A stretch of DNA of 21,505 nt. Source: JBFKMV01 sp041629655 (lineage in GTDB: Bacteria; Acidobacteriota; Polarisedimenticolia; Polarisedimenticolales; Polarisedimenticolaceae). Shown here piece by piece: positions 1-6,694 of this stretch. The notes under the pieces were generated by a model. That model saw nothing but the letters and a program-made list of their open reading frames with translations. It searched no databases and was not told the DNA's origin. Location of the stretch: contig JBFKMV010000070.1 of NCBI GenBank assembly GCA_041629655.1, forward strand, positions 1 to 21,505. The letters are read 5' to 3'. The first letter of the stretch is position 1; the number at the start of each line of letters is the position of its first letter. The position numbers were made by a program, and so were the translations under genes.

Positions 1-741
1 CACCGCGTAACCGTGGTCGTGCCGCTCGGCGGTGCCGTTGTCGTCGGCGTCGCGGTACTCGGTGGGCAGCCAGGCGCGGATCACCGCGCGTAGCGGCCCG
101 CTCTCCTCGACGGTCACCGTGGGCGCGTTCATCGAGCGGTCACGCTGGGTTCTTCGGGCCGCCCCACCGCCGTCGGTGCAGCTGGCCGCCGAGCGCGTCT
201 CGTCGCAGCCCTCGACCCGCGCGCCGTGGAAGCGGGTCACCCCGTCGTCCGGCAGCACCACGCGTTCCGCGTCGGCGTAGACGCGATTGCCGTCGTCATC
301 GAACCACACGGTGTCGAGAACGTTGAAGTCGTTCTTGTTCACCGTGAACCGCAGCGGCCCGGTGGTGACGGTGATCAGGCCCGCCCCGTCCACGACCGTC
401 ACCGGCTCGGCGGGGGCCGGCGCGCCGGCGACGCTGAACCCGGCGGTGTCGAAGTACTGCCCGGCGGGCAGCGGCACGACCACCGAGACCGGGTACTCGG
501 TCGCGCCGGTGCCGACGGTCTCCTTGACCCGGATGTCGACCAGGTCGGTGCCGCCGTGACGCAGCGTGTAGGTCGACGTCCCGCCGGAGGCCACGGTCGG
601 CTGGAAGTGGACCACGAGGTGGCGAATCGAGTCGTCCTTGGCCCACCAGCGGTTGAGCACCTCGACCTGGGACGAGGCGACGGCGGCCAGGGCGTGGGCG
701 GGCAGCAGCAGGGCCGCGAGTAGCGGCGGCAATCGGGTCAT
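1..741 (-). CDS. Secreted RIFT-barrel / YetA-like protein (N-terminal part, cut by window edge)
   Basis: An open frame runs from an ATG at 741 leftwards to base 1 with no stop, so the 247 residues seen are only the N-terminus. It opens with a signal peptide (MTRLPPLLAALLLPAHALA, cleavage near residue 19), indicating export. The mature part is beta-rich. The segment WAKDDSIRHLVVHF followed by a Gly/Ser/Thr stretch, the later TGPLRFTV and the VEESGPLRAVIRAW segment resemble the PcRGLX/YetA-like N-terminal RIFT-barrel and central beta-sandwich domains of exo-rhamnogalacturonan-lyase-like proteins. That is recognition from memory, not a search. A Shine-Dalgarno-like AGGGAAG lies about 8 nt upstream of the ATG. 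The gene is divergent from the flippase operon. Oddly, the motif that normally ends a RIFT barrel comes directly after the signal peptide and a fresh barrel-like start (YPVSVVVPLPAG) follows it. A role in cleaving acidic polysaccharide is inferred. The catalytic region is outside the window. Confidence 0.6.
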   Translation of the reverse strand, partial: MTRLPPLLAALLLPAHALAAVASSQVEVLNRWWAKDDSIRHLVVHFQPTVASGGTSTYTLRHGGTDLVDIRVKETVGTGATEYPVSVVVPLPAGQYFDTAGFSVAGAPAPAEPVTVVDGAGLITVTTGPLRFTVNKNDFNVLDTVWFDDDGNRVYADAERVVLPDDGVTRFHGARVEGCDETRSAASCTDGGGAARRTQRDRSMNAPTVTVEESGPLRAVIRAWLPTEYRDADDNGTAERHDHGYAV

Positions 742-1098
742 GTAATTTCTTCCCTGTCGGGTCGGGTTCCCGTCAAGCCCACCGACCACGCCCGGTCTGG
801 CGGCGCGGTCGCCGGAAGCGGCGGCGCGGCGGCCCCGCAGGGACCCGGCCGCCGGTCCTGTACTAGAATCCGCACATCGCCCCCAACCGCTCGACGGTGT
901 GGAATCTAGGGTAAAAGCAACCTCGATGCCATGCCCGGCGGGGGCGGGCCCGGGTAAACGGGAACGTTCGGGTCAGCCCCGGTTTCCGGGCGCGAATCGG
1001 GGCGAAAGGATCGCAACCGGCGTTACGATACCGTCAGCCGTCGCCCGGTCCGGCCCGCGTTGCGCAGGGCCGGCGCGGGGCCGAGGTTTCCCCCCCCG
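742..1098. other. 357-bp divergent intergenic region
   Basis: This region separates the leftward RIFT-barrel gene from the rightward flippase operon, so both promoters should lie here. The frames that cross it look like compositional shadows with no family-like content. The only structure I can see is the imperfect inverted repeat at 863-909, listed separately. A TACGAT (1024-1029) resembles a -10 box for the rightward operon, but I see no matching -35. Confidence 0.5.
863..909. promoter_or_regulatory. Imperfect inverted repeat in divergent promoter region
   Basis: The left arm CTAGAATCCGCACA (863-876) and the right arm TGTGGAATCTAG (898-909) are near-reverse complements: CTAGA, TCC and ACA match in order, separated by small mismatches. 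The spacer is about 21 nt. Its location between divergent genes suits an operator or looped site. No specific regulator can be named and function is inference. Confidence 0.3.
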
Positions 1099-2583
1099 AT
1101 GCCCGATCCCGAAGACACCCGGCAAGGCGCCGACGATTCTTCCACGGACCTTCGCGGCAAGGTCCTGCTCGGGCTGCGCTGGACCGCCTCGGTCCGTCTG
1201 GCCGCGCAAGCGCTGAGCTGGGTCATCACGATCCTGGTCATCCGCGTGCTCGCGCCGGAGGACTACGGGCTCAACGCGATGGTCGGGGTGATCGTCTACC
1301 TGCTGCTGCTGCTCAGCACGGCCGGCATCGAGCTGGCGATCGTCCAGGCCAAGACGCTGGACCGCGAGCAGCTGCGCCGGATGTTCGGCCTGCTGCTGGC
1401 GATCAACCTCGGGCTGTGCTTGGCGCAGGCCGCCATCGCGCCGCTGGCGGCGGCCTACTACCAGGAGCCGCGCGTCGTCCCGCTGTTGCTGTTCATGGCG
1501 CTCGGCTTCCTGACCGTGCCGTTCATCAGCGTGCCGCTGGCACTGCTCGGCCGCGAGATGGACTTCAAGCGCATCGCGCTGTCCGAGCTGACGCGCAACG
1601 TCGTCGCCAGCGTGTGCACGCTGGTGATGGCGCTTCGGGGCTTCGGTGTCTGGGCGCTGCTGGGAGGCCAGATCGCCGGGATGTTGGCCCAGGCGCTGCT
1701 CCTGGCGGTGGCCCGGCCGTGGTTGCTGATGCCGCGGTTCTCGGTGCGCGGCATCGAGTCGATGTTGCGTTTCGGCGGAACGGTCGCGCTCAGCCACATC
1801 GTGTGGGTCATGTGCTGGCGCGCCGACGCGTTCCTCGGCGGACGGATCCTGGGGCCGGAGCTGCTCGGCGTCTACGCCGTCGCGCTGCACCTGGCTTCGC
1901 TGCCGATGGAAAAGCTGATGCCGCTCCTGCACAACGTGGCGTTTCCGGCCTACGCCCGGATCCAGGACAAGCCCGCCGAGGTCGGGCGCTACTACCTCAA
2001 GTCGGTGCGGCTGGTCAGCCTCGTGATCACGCCGCTGCTGTTCGGGCTTGCGGCCGTGGCGCGCTGGGCCGTACCTTTTGTGCTGGGCGAGAAATGGAGC
2101 GCGGCGGTCCTTCCGGTCGTCGTGGTCTCGCTGGTGATCCCGCTGCGCGCCATCGCGAACATGAACACACCGCTGTTGCACGCGGTCGGCCGTCCGGACG
2201 TCACGCTGTGGAACGCGCTGGTCACGCTGGCCCTGCTGGTGCCGGCCTTCCTGATCGGGTTGCGCTGGGGGGTGACCGGACTGTGCCTGGCCTGGGTCGT
2301 GGTCTACCCCGTGCTCTTCGTGATCGTCTCCAGCTCGGTGCTGCGGGTGCTGAACCTCGGTTGGCGCCGTTTTGCCGACGCCCTGGTCCCGGCGGCCGTA
2401 GCGGGCCTGCTGATGCTGCTGGCGGTGCGAACGCTGGGTGCGCTGGCGCTCGCGGGCTCCCCGCCGTGGCTGGTACTGGCCGTGCTGGTGCCGCTGGGGG
2501 CCGCGGTCTACCTGGGTTTTTTGGGGCTGGCCTACCGGAGCCGTCTCAGCGAGGTGGTCCAGCTCGTGCGGGCGCGCTCGTGA
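1099..2583 (+). CDS. Oligosaccharide flippase (Wzx/WzxC-like, MOP superfamily)
   Basis: This is a 494-residue polytopic membrane protein, a usual length for polysaccharide flippases of the polysacc_synt type. A short charged cytoplasmic N-terminus (MPDPEDTRQGADD) is followed by LRGKVLLGLRW and then about 12-14 hydrophobic helices. The first helical pair contains the family-like segment IRVLAPEDYGLNAM, and further on GREMDFKRIALSE matches the loop seen in WzxC-like exporters. Such proteins translocate undecaprenyl-linked oligosaccharide from the cytoplasmic to the periplasmic face of the inner membrane. I chose the ATG at 1099 over an in-frame TTG at 1060 because the extra residues (RRAGAGPRFPPP) are low-complexity and the ATG gives a normal N-terminus. 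It is the first gene of a three-gene operon with VanZ and an amidotransferase, which supports an exopolysaccharide role. The glycan substrate is unknown. Confidence 0.9.
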   Translation: MPDPEDTRQGADDSSTDLRGKVLLGLRWTASVRLAAQALSWVITILVIRVLAPEDYGLNAMVGVIVYLLLLLSTAGIELAIVQAKTLDREQLRRMFGLLLAINLGLCLAQAAIAPLAAAYYQEPRVVPLLLFMALGFLTVPFISVPLALLGREMDFKRIALSELTRNVVASVCTLVMALRGFGVWALLGGQIAGMLAQALLLAVARPWLLMPRFSVRGIESMLRFGGTVALSHIVWVMCWRADAFLGGRILGPELLGVYAVALHLASLPMEKLMPLLHNVAFPAYARIQDKPAEVGRYYLKSVRLVSLVITPLLFGLAAVARWAVPFVLGEKWSAAVLPVVVVSLVIPLRAIANMNTPLLHAVGRPDVTLWNALVTLALLVPAFLIGLRWGVTGLCLAWVVVYPVLFVIVSSSVLRVLNLGWRRFADALVPAAVAGLLMLLAVRTLGALALAGSPPWLVLAVLVPLGAAVYLGFLGLAYRSRLSEVVQLVRARS

Positions 2584-2599
2584 GCGCCGGAGGCGCGCG

Positions 2600-2980
2600 A
2601 TGAAGCTGGCGGTCGGCTACCTGCTGGCGATGCTGGCGCTGTCGCTGGTGCCGGGGACGACCGTCGAGGAGCGCGGCTCGCTGTTCGAGTTCCTGGCGCC
2701 GGAGCTCCAGAACCTGCTGCACGTTCCCCAGTACGCGCTGTTGTCCTGGCTGTGGTGTCGCGGGCTGTCCGGCCTGGCCCTCGGCCCGGGGCGGAGCGCG
2801 AGACTCGCGCTGGCCGTGGCGGCCGGCTACGGGGTGGTGGAGGAGTCGATCCAGCTCTGGGTGCCCGGGCGATTCAGCTCGTGGACCGACCTGGCGCTGG
2901 ATCTCGTCGGCGCGCTCGCCGGCGTGGGCTTCTTCCTCTGGCGCCGCTCGGTCGCCGCGGAGCGGGGGGCCGCGGGATGA
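2600..2980 (+). CDS. VanZ-like family membrane protein
   Basis: This small integral membrane protein of 126 residues has about four hydrophobic segments. The order of features fits the VanZ-like family: an N-terminal helix ending in SLVPG, a middle helix after NLLHVPQYALLSWLW, then YGVVEESIQLWVPGRFSSWTD and a last helix beginning LALDLVGALAG. The acidic E-S-x-Q and the W-x-D-x-x-x-D-L-x-G signature are characteristic. The start at 2600 is fixed by a GGAGG at 2589-2593 with a 6-nt spacer, 16 nt after the flippase stop. Its own TGA overlaps the ATG of the next gene (ATGA), so translation is probably coupled. VanZ relatives were named from a teicoplanin-resistance gene, and small members are frequent in exosortase/EPS loci, but the molecular function is not established. 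Family call is firm, role is inference. Confidence 0.88.
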   Translation: MKLAVGYLLAMLALSLVPGTTVEERGSLFEFLAPELQNLLHVPQYALLSWLWCRGLSGLALGPGRSARLALAVAAGYGVVEESIQLWVPGRFSSWTDLALDLVGALAGVGFFLWRRSVAAERGAAG

Positions 2981-4881
2981 GCGGGCTCTGCGGCTGGCTC
3001 GGCCACGGGGCGGCTCCCGACGACGCGCGTGCCCTGGTCGAGCGCATGACGGGCACGTTGCCCGGTGCGTCGCGACGCGAGACGACGCGGGTCGTCGAGG
3101 GCGACGCGGCGCTGGGCGTGGCCGCGCTGCACGGCGATCCTGCGCTCTACGCCGCCGCCGGCGTGCTGGCCGCGGTGGCCGGCCGGCCGTCGTTCGCGGA
3201 TGCCGCGCTGGCCGCCGAGGCGGCCGCCCACGGCGCGGCGGCGGCGCTGGCGCGCGGCTGGAGCGAGCGGGGCAGCGCGGTGCTCGAATCGCTGCGCGGC
3301 GCCTACGCGCTGGCGCTGCTGCGCCCCGCGGCGGGCGAGGCGCTGCTGGCGATCGACCTGATCGGCGGGCGCCACCCGCTGTACTACCGCGTGGCGGACG
3401 GCGGGCTGGTCTTCGGCTCCAGCGGCGATCCGGTCCAGGCGCACCCGCGCGGCGCCGCGGACCCGGACCCGCAGGGCCTGTTCCACTACGTCTACTTCCG
3501 CATCCTGCCCGGGCCGGGCACGGCGCGCCGCGACGTCCACAGGCTGCTGCCGGGCTGCCACCTGGAGTTCTCCCGCGGCACCGCGCGCCTCGGGCGCCAC
3601 CGCCGGCTGAGCTTCGAGGAGCACGAGACCCGGGACCTGGCCGCGCTGGAGCGGGAGCTGATCGAGACGCTGCGGGCCGCGGTGGGCCGCTCCGCCGCGG
3701 GCGGCGGCATCGGTTGTTTTCTCAGCGGCGGCACCGACAGCTCGGCCGTGGTGGGGCTGGTGGGGGACGTGACCGGCGAGCCCGCCCGCACGTACTCGAT
3801 CGGCTTCGGCGCCGAGGGCTACGACGAGATGGAGTTCGCGCGCGCCGCGGTGGAGCGGTTCGGCGCGCGGCACCGCGAGTACTACCTGACACCCGACGAC
3901 ATCGTCGAGTTCATCCCGCGTCTCGCCCGGGCCTACTCGGAGCCGATGGGCAACGAGTCCGCGATCGCCGTCTACCACTGTGCGCGGATGGCGCGCGAGG
4001 ACGGCGTGACGCGGATGCTCGGCGGCGACGGCGGCGACGAGCTGTTCGCCGGCAACTCCCGTTACTCCAAGCAGCGGATCTTCGACTACTACCACCGCGT
4101 GCCGGGAGCGCTGCGGGGCCTGCTCGAGCCGCTGTTGCTGGGCTTCCCCGGCGGCGACCGTGTCCCGCCGCTGCGGAAACTGCGCAGCTACGTGCGCCAG
4201 GCGCGGATGCCGATGCCCGACCGCCTGGAGTCCTACAACCAGCTGCAGCTGATCGGCCTGGAGCGCATCCTCACACCCGAGTTCCTGTCGCGGGTGGACG
4301 TCGAGGGACCGCTGGCGCTGCTGCGCGAGACCTGGCGCGACGTGCAGGCCAAAACGCTGATCAACCGGATGCTCGGGCTGGACTGGAAGCTCACGCTGGC
4401 CGACAACGACCTGCCGAAGGTCAGCCGGATGTGCGAGCTCGCCGACGTGGCCGCCGAGTACCCGTTGCTCGACGACGAGCTGGTGGAGCTGTCGTGCCGC
4501 ATCCCGCCGCGGCACAAGCTGCGCGGGCTGGAGCTGCGCTGGATCTGGAAGCACGCGCTCGCGGACTACCTGCCGGCCAAGATCCTGACCAAGCGCAAGC
4601 ACGGCATGGGCGTGCCGTTCGGCGTCTGGATGGGCGAGCACCGCCGGTTGGAGGAGGCCGTGCTGTCCGACCTGGGCAGCCTGAAGCAGCGCGGGATCGT
4701 GCGGCCGGAGTTCGTGGACGAGCTGCTGCGGCTCCAGCGCGAGGAGCACGCGTCCTACTACGGCTCCCTGGTCTGGGTGCTGGTGCAGCTCGAGCAGTGG
4801 TTCCAGAGCCGCGTCGACGCGGATGCCGCTCAGCCCGGCAGCCGGCCCTCCGCCGCCACCGACCGCCAGGCGCTCTCGTAA
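2977..4881 (+). CDS. Asparagine synthase-type amidotransferase, EPS-locus type
   Basis: The 634-residue protein has the two-domain layout of glutamine-dependent asparagine synthetases. A class-II glutaminase-like domain spans about residues 1-230. An ATP-pyrophosphatase synthetase domain follows, with the P-loop SGGTDSS at 250-256 and the GGDGGDELF motif at 349-357. Further AsnS-like elements are YPLLDDELVEL and KRKHGMGVPFGVWM. It uses the ATG that overlaps the VanZ stop (ATGA). Known relatives activate a carboxylate with ATP and transfer ammonia, and exosortase-associated members are thought to modify polysaccharide. Oddly, the N-terminus is MSGLCGW: the nucleophile normally exposed at residue 2 as Cys is Ser, while a Cys occupies position 5. 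The glutaminase half may therefore be inactive or different. The 3' end overlaps the convergent glycosyltransferase gene by 52 bp. True asparagine synthesis is possible but less likely in this context. Confidence 0.9.
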   Translation: MSGLCGWLGHGAAPDDARALVERMTGTLPGASRRETTRVVEGDAALGVAALHGDPALYAAAGVLAAVAGRPSFADAALAAEAAAHGAAAALARGWSERGSAVLESLRGAYALALLRPAAGEALLAIDLIGGRHPLYYRVADGGLVFGSSGDPVQAHPRGAADPDPQGLFHYVYFRILPGPGTARRDVHRLLPGCHLEFSRGTARLGRHRRLSFEEHETRDLAALERELIETLRAAVGRSAAGGGIGCFLSGGTDSSAVVGLVGDVTGEPARTYSIGFGAEGYDEMEFARAAVERFGARHREYYLTPDDIVEFIPRLARAYSEPMGNESAIAVYHCARMAREDGVTRMLGGDGGDELFAGNSRYSKQRIFDYYHRVPGALRGLLEPLLLGFPGGDRVPPLRKLRSYVRQARMPMPDRLESYNQLQLIGLERILTPEFLSRVDVEGPLALLRETWRDVQAKTLINRMLGLDWKLTLADNDLPKVSRMCELADVAAEYPLLDDELVELSCRIPPRHKLRGLELRWIWKHALADYLPAKILTKRKHGMGVPFGVWMGEHRRLEEAVLSDLGSLKQRGIVRPEFVDELLRLQREEHASYYGSLVWVLVQLEQWFQSRVDADAAQPGSRPSAATDRQALS

Positions 4882-5951
4882 GCGCCCACCATCCCGGCCA
4901 CGCCGAACCGTTGAAGCGCGGTCTCCCGCGCCGCGGCGCCGTGGGCCCGCCGCAGCACCGGATCGCCCAGGTATCGCGTCAGCGCCCCGGCCAGGCCGTC
5001 CGCGTCGGCGGCGGGAACCAGCGCGCCCGTGGAGCCCTCCGTGACCAGCTCCGGGTTTCCGCCGACTCGCGTGGCCACGACCGGCAGGCCGCCGGCCATC
5101 GCCTCGAGGATCGTGTTCGAGATTCCCTCGCGCAGCGAGCAGAGCACGAACACGTCGAGGGCCCGCAGCACCCGTGCCGTGTCGTCGCGGTGGCCGAGCA
5201 GCCGCACCCCCTCGCCGGCGCTGCGCTGCAGCGTCTCGCGCAGCGGGCCGTCCCCGACGCACAGCAGCACCGCGTCGGGCAGCTCCCGGCGCACGCGGTC
5301 GAAGGCCCGGAACAGCGTCGCGTGGTCCTTGATCTCGACCAGGCGGCCGACGTGACCCACCACCGGCACGTCGGCGGGAAGGCCCAGCTCGCGCCGCACC
5401 TCGGCGCCGTCGGCGCCGGGGCGGTACACCGCGGTATCGACGCCGTTGTAGATCTGGGTCACCGGGCAGCGGACGCCGACCTCCTCGAGCAGCCAGCGCC
5501 GCAGGTCGCGCGATACGCAGGTGAACCCGCCGGTCAGGCCCGAAAGCACCCGCCGCACCCAGCGGCGCCGGGGCGGCCCCCCGGCGAGGTCCTCGACCTC
5601 CCAGCCGTGGTCGCCGTGCAGCACGCGGCGCAGTCCGCCGAGGTGGGCGCCGAGGATCCCGTCCAGGCCGCCCCAGTTCCGCGTGTGCACCACGTCGGGT
5701 TCCAGCTCGCGCAGCGCCCGGGCCAGGCGCAGCAGGAAACGCGGCGAGTTGCCGGGAGGCTTGTGCAGCTCGACGACCGGGATGCCCGGCGGCAGCAGCG
5801 CCGCGGAGGCGCCCGAGCGGGTCAGGCAGACCACGACGTGCTCGAAGCCGGGCGAGGCGTGACGGATGCAGGTGGCGATGCCCTTTTCCATGCCGCCCGC
5901 GCCGAACGAGTGAAGGACGTGGGCGACGCGGAGCAAGCGGCCGGGTCTCAA
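4830..5951 (-). CDS. GT4 glycosyltransferase, PEP-CTERM/EpsH1-associated sugar transferase type (TIGR03088/stp2-like)
   Basis: The 373-residue cytoplasmic or membrane-peripheral GT-B enzyme has an N-terminal acceptor domain with HVLHSFGAGGMEKG (residues 11-24), VVELHKPPG (59-67), DVVHTRNWGGLDG (86-98) and HGDHGWEVEDL (112-122). These segments match what I recall of the stp2 sugar transferases tied to exosortase/PEP-CTERM systems. The C-terminal donor domain has GHVGRLVEIKDH (199-210) and the retaining GT4 E-x7-E pair at E275/E283 in REGISNTILEAMAGG. It likely transfers a nucleotide-sugar residue to a lipid-linked intermediate. The start is a TTG at 5951 whose TTGA overlaps the stop of the upstream TPR gene. 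The next in-frame ATG is inside the glycine-rich motif and too late. It is the last gene of a leftward operon and overlaps the plus-strand amidotransferase tail to tail. Confidence 0.9.
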   Translation of the reverse strand: MRPGRLLRVAHVLHSFGAGGMEKGIATCIRHASPGFEHVVVCLTRSGASAALLPPGIPVVELHKPPGNSPRFLLRLARALRELEPDVVHTRNWGGLDGILGAHLGGLRRVLHGDHGWEVEDLAGGPPRRRWVRRVLSGLTGGFTCVSRDLRRWLLEEVGVRCPVTQIYNGVDTAVYRPGADGAEVRRELGLPADVPVVGHVGRLVEIKDHATLFRAFDRVRRELPDAVLLCVGDGPLRETLQRSAGEGVRLLGHRDDTARVLRALDVFVLCSLREGISNTILEAMAGGLPVVATRVGGNPELVTEGSTGALVPAADADGLAGALTRYLGDPVLRRAHGAAARETALQRFGVAGMVGAYESAWRSVAAEGRLPG

Positions 5952-6586
5952 TCGCCCGCGCCCGGCTCCGGGACGGTGGCGGTGCCCGCGCGGACCTCCT
6001 CCAGCCGCTGCTTCAGCGCCGCGGAGTCGGGGGCGTTGCGCGCGCCGAGCTCGAGCAGCTCGAGCGCGGTGGCGTCGTCGCCCGCGCGCAGGAAGTAGTT
6101 GCTCAGCATCAGGTACGCCGGCGCGTAATCGCGGCGCAGGGCCATCGCCTCGGTGAAGGTCTCGATGGCCTCGATGTCACGGTCGAGCAGCAGCAGCGCG
6201 TGGCCCTTCTTGACCAGGATCTCGGGCCGCAGCACGAAGGCGTTGCTGGTCTTGGTCAGCACGTAGTCGAACTCCTCGAGCGACGAGGTCAGCTCGAAGC
6301 GCCGTACGCGCTGATCGCGCCAGTTCAGCATCGCGGTGTCGAACTTGTACAGCCCACGGCAGTAGTGGTGCAGGTGCGGCCAGCCCTCGCCGTACATCCG
6401 CGAGTAGGGTCCCTGGGGGTCCCAGTTGCCGTCGTAGGTGTCCTTGCAGAAATCGGGCAGGTAGCGGCCGCGTTGCGAGTTGACGTACTGCCGCGGCGCC
6501 CAGGTGTTGCTGATGCCGGCCAGCAGGCACAGCAGCAGCGCCAACAGCATCGTGAAGGGACGGAAGCTGGGGCTGTTGTCGATCAT
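5948..6586 (-). CDS. Membrane-anchored TPR-repeat protein of EPS locus
   Basis: A 212-residue protein starts at ATG 6586. A TTG two codons upstream and an ATG at 6550 are alternatives. One hydrophobic helix (about residues 12-25) lacks a clear cleavage site or lipobox, suggesting an inner-membrane anchor with a periplasmic body. Next comes an aromatic/Cys-rich region with FCKDTYDGNWDPQGPY and GWPHLHHYCRGLYKF (residues 46-82). Two TPR-like helical pairs follow, at about 120-153 and 154-187, with typical spacing (ALLLLDRDIEAIETFTEAMAL, then PAYLMLSNYFLRAG). Similar short TPR proteins with a W-P-H-x-H-H-Y-C segment occur, to my recollection, beside exosortase/EPS genes, probably as scaffolds. 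No enzymatic function is evident. Translation of the next gene (GT4) is probably coupled through a TTGA overlap at the stop, and the divergent asparagine-synthase homologue lies 108 bp upstream on the same strand. Confidence 0.75.
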   Translation of the reverse strand: MIDNSPSFRPFTMLLALLLCLLAGISNTWAPRQYVNSQRGRYLPDFCKDTYDGNWDPQGPYSRMYGEGWPHLHHYCRGLYKFDTAMLNWRDQRVRRFELTSSLEEFDYVLTKTSNAFVLRPEILVKKGHALLLLDRDIEAIETFTEAMALRRDYAPAYLMLSNYFLRAGDDATALELLELGARNAPDSAALKQRLEEVRAGTATVPEPGAGD

Positions 6587-6694
6587 CCCCAATCAATCTA
6601 CCACGCCGGAAGCGGCCGCGCGGGGCTTTTGCCCGCGTCTTGGCGCGCGGCGATTACGAGCACGAAAGCGCGCCGCGACGGCACGTGGAAAACG

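Noticed and set aside
2827..5262. Long minus-strand open frame of about 811 codons opposite the amidotransferase gene
   Set aside because: His/Arg/Ala/Gly-rich compositional shadow in a high-GC region; the plus strand has clear AsnS motifs over the same span.
3714..6098. Long plus-strand open frame of about 794 codons across the GT4 gene
   Set aside because: Arg/Ala/Gly-rich with no domain-like pattern; the minus-strand GT4 and TPR genes explain the region.
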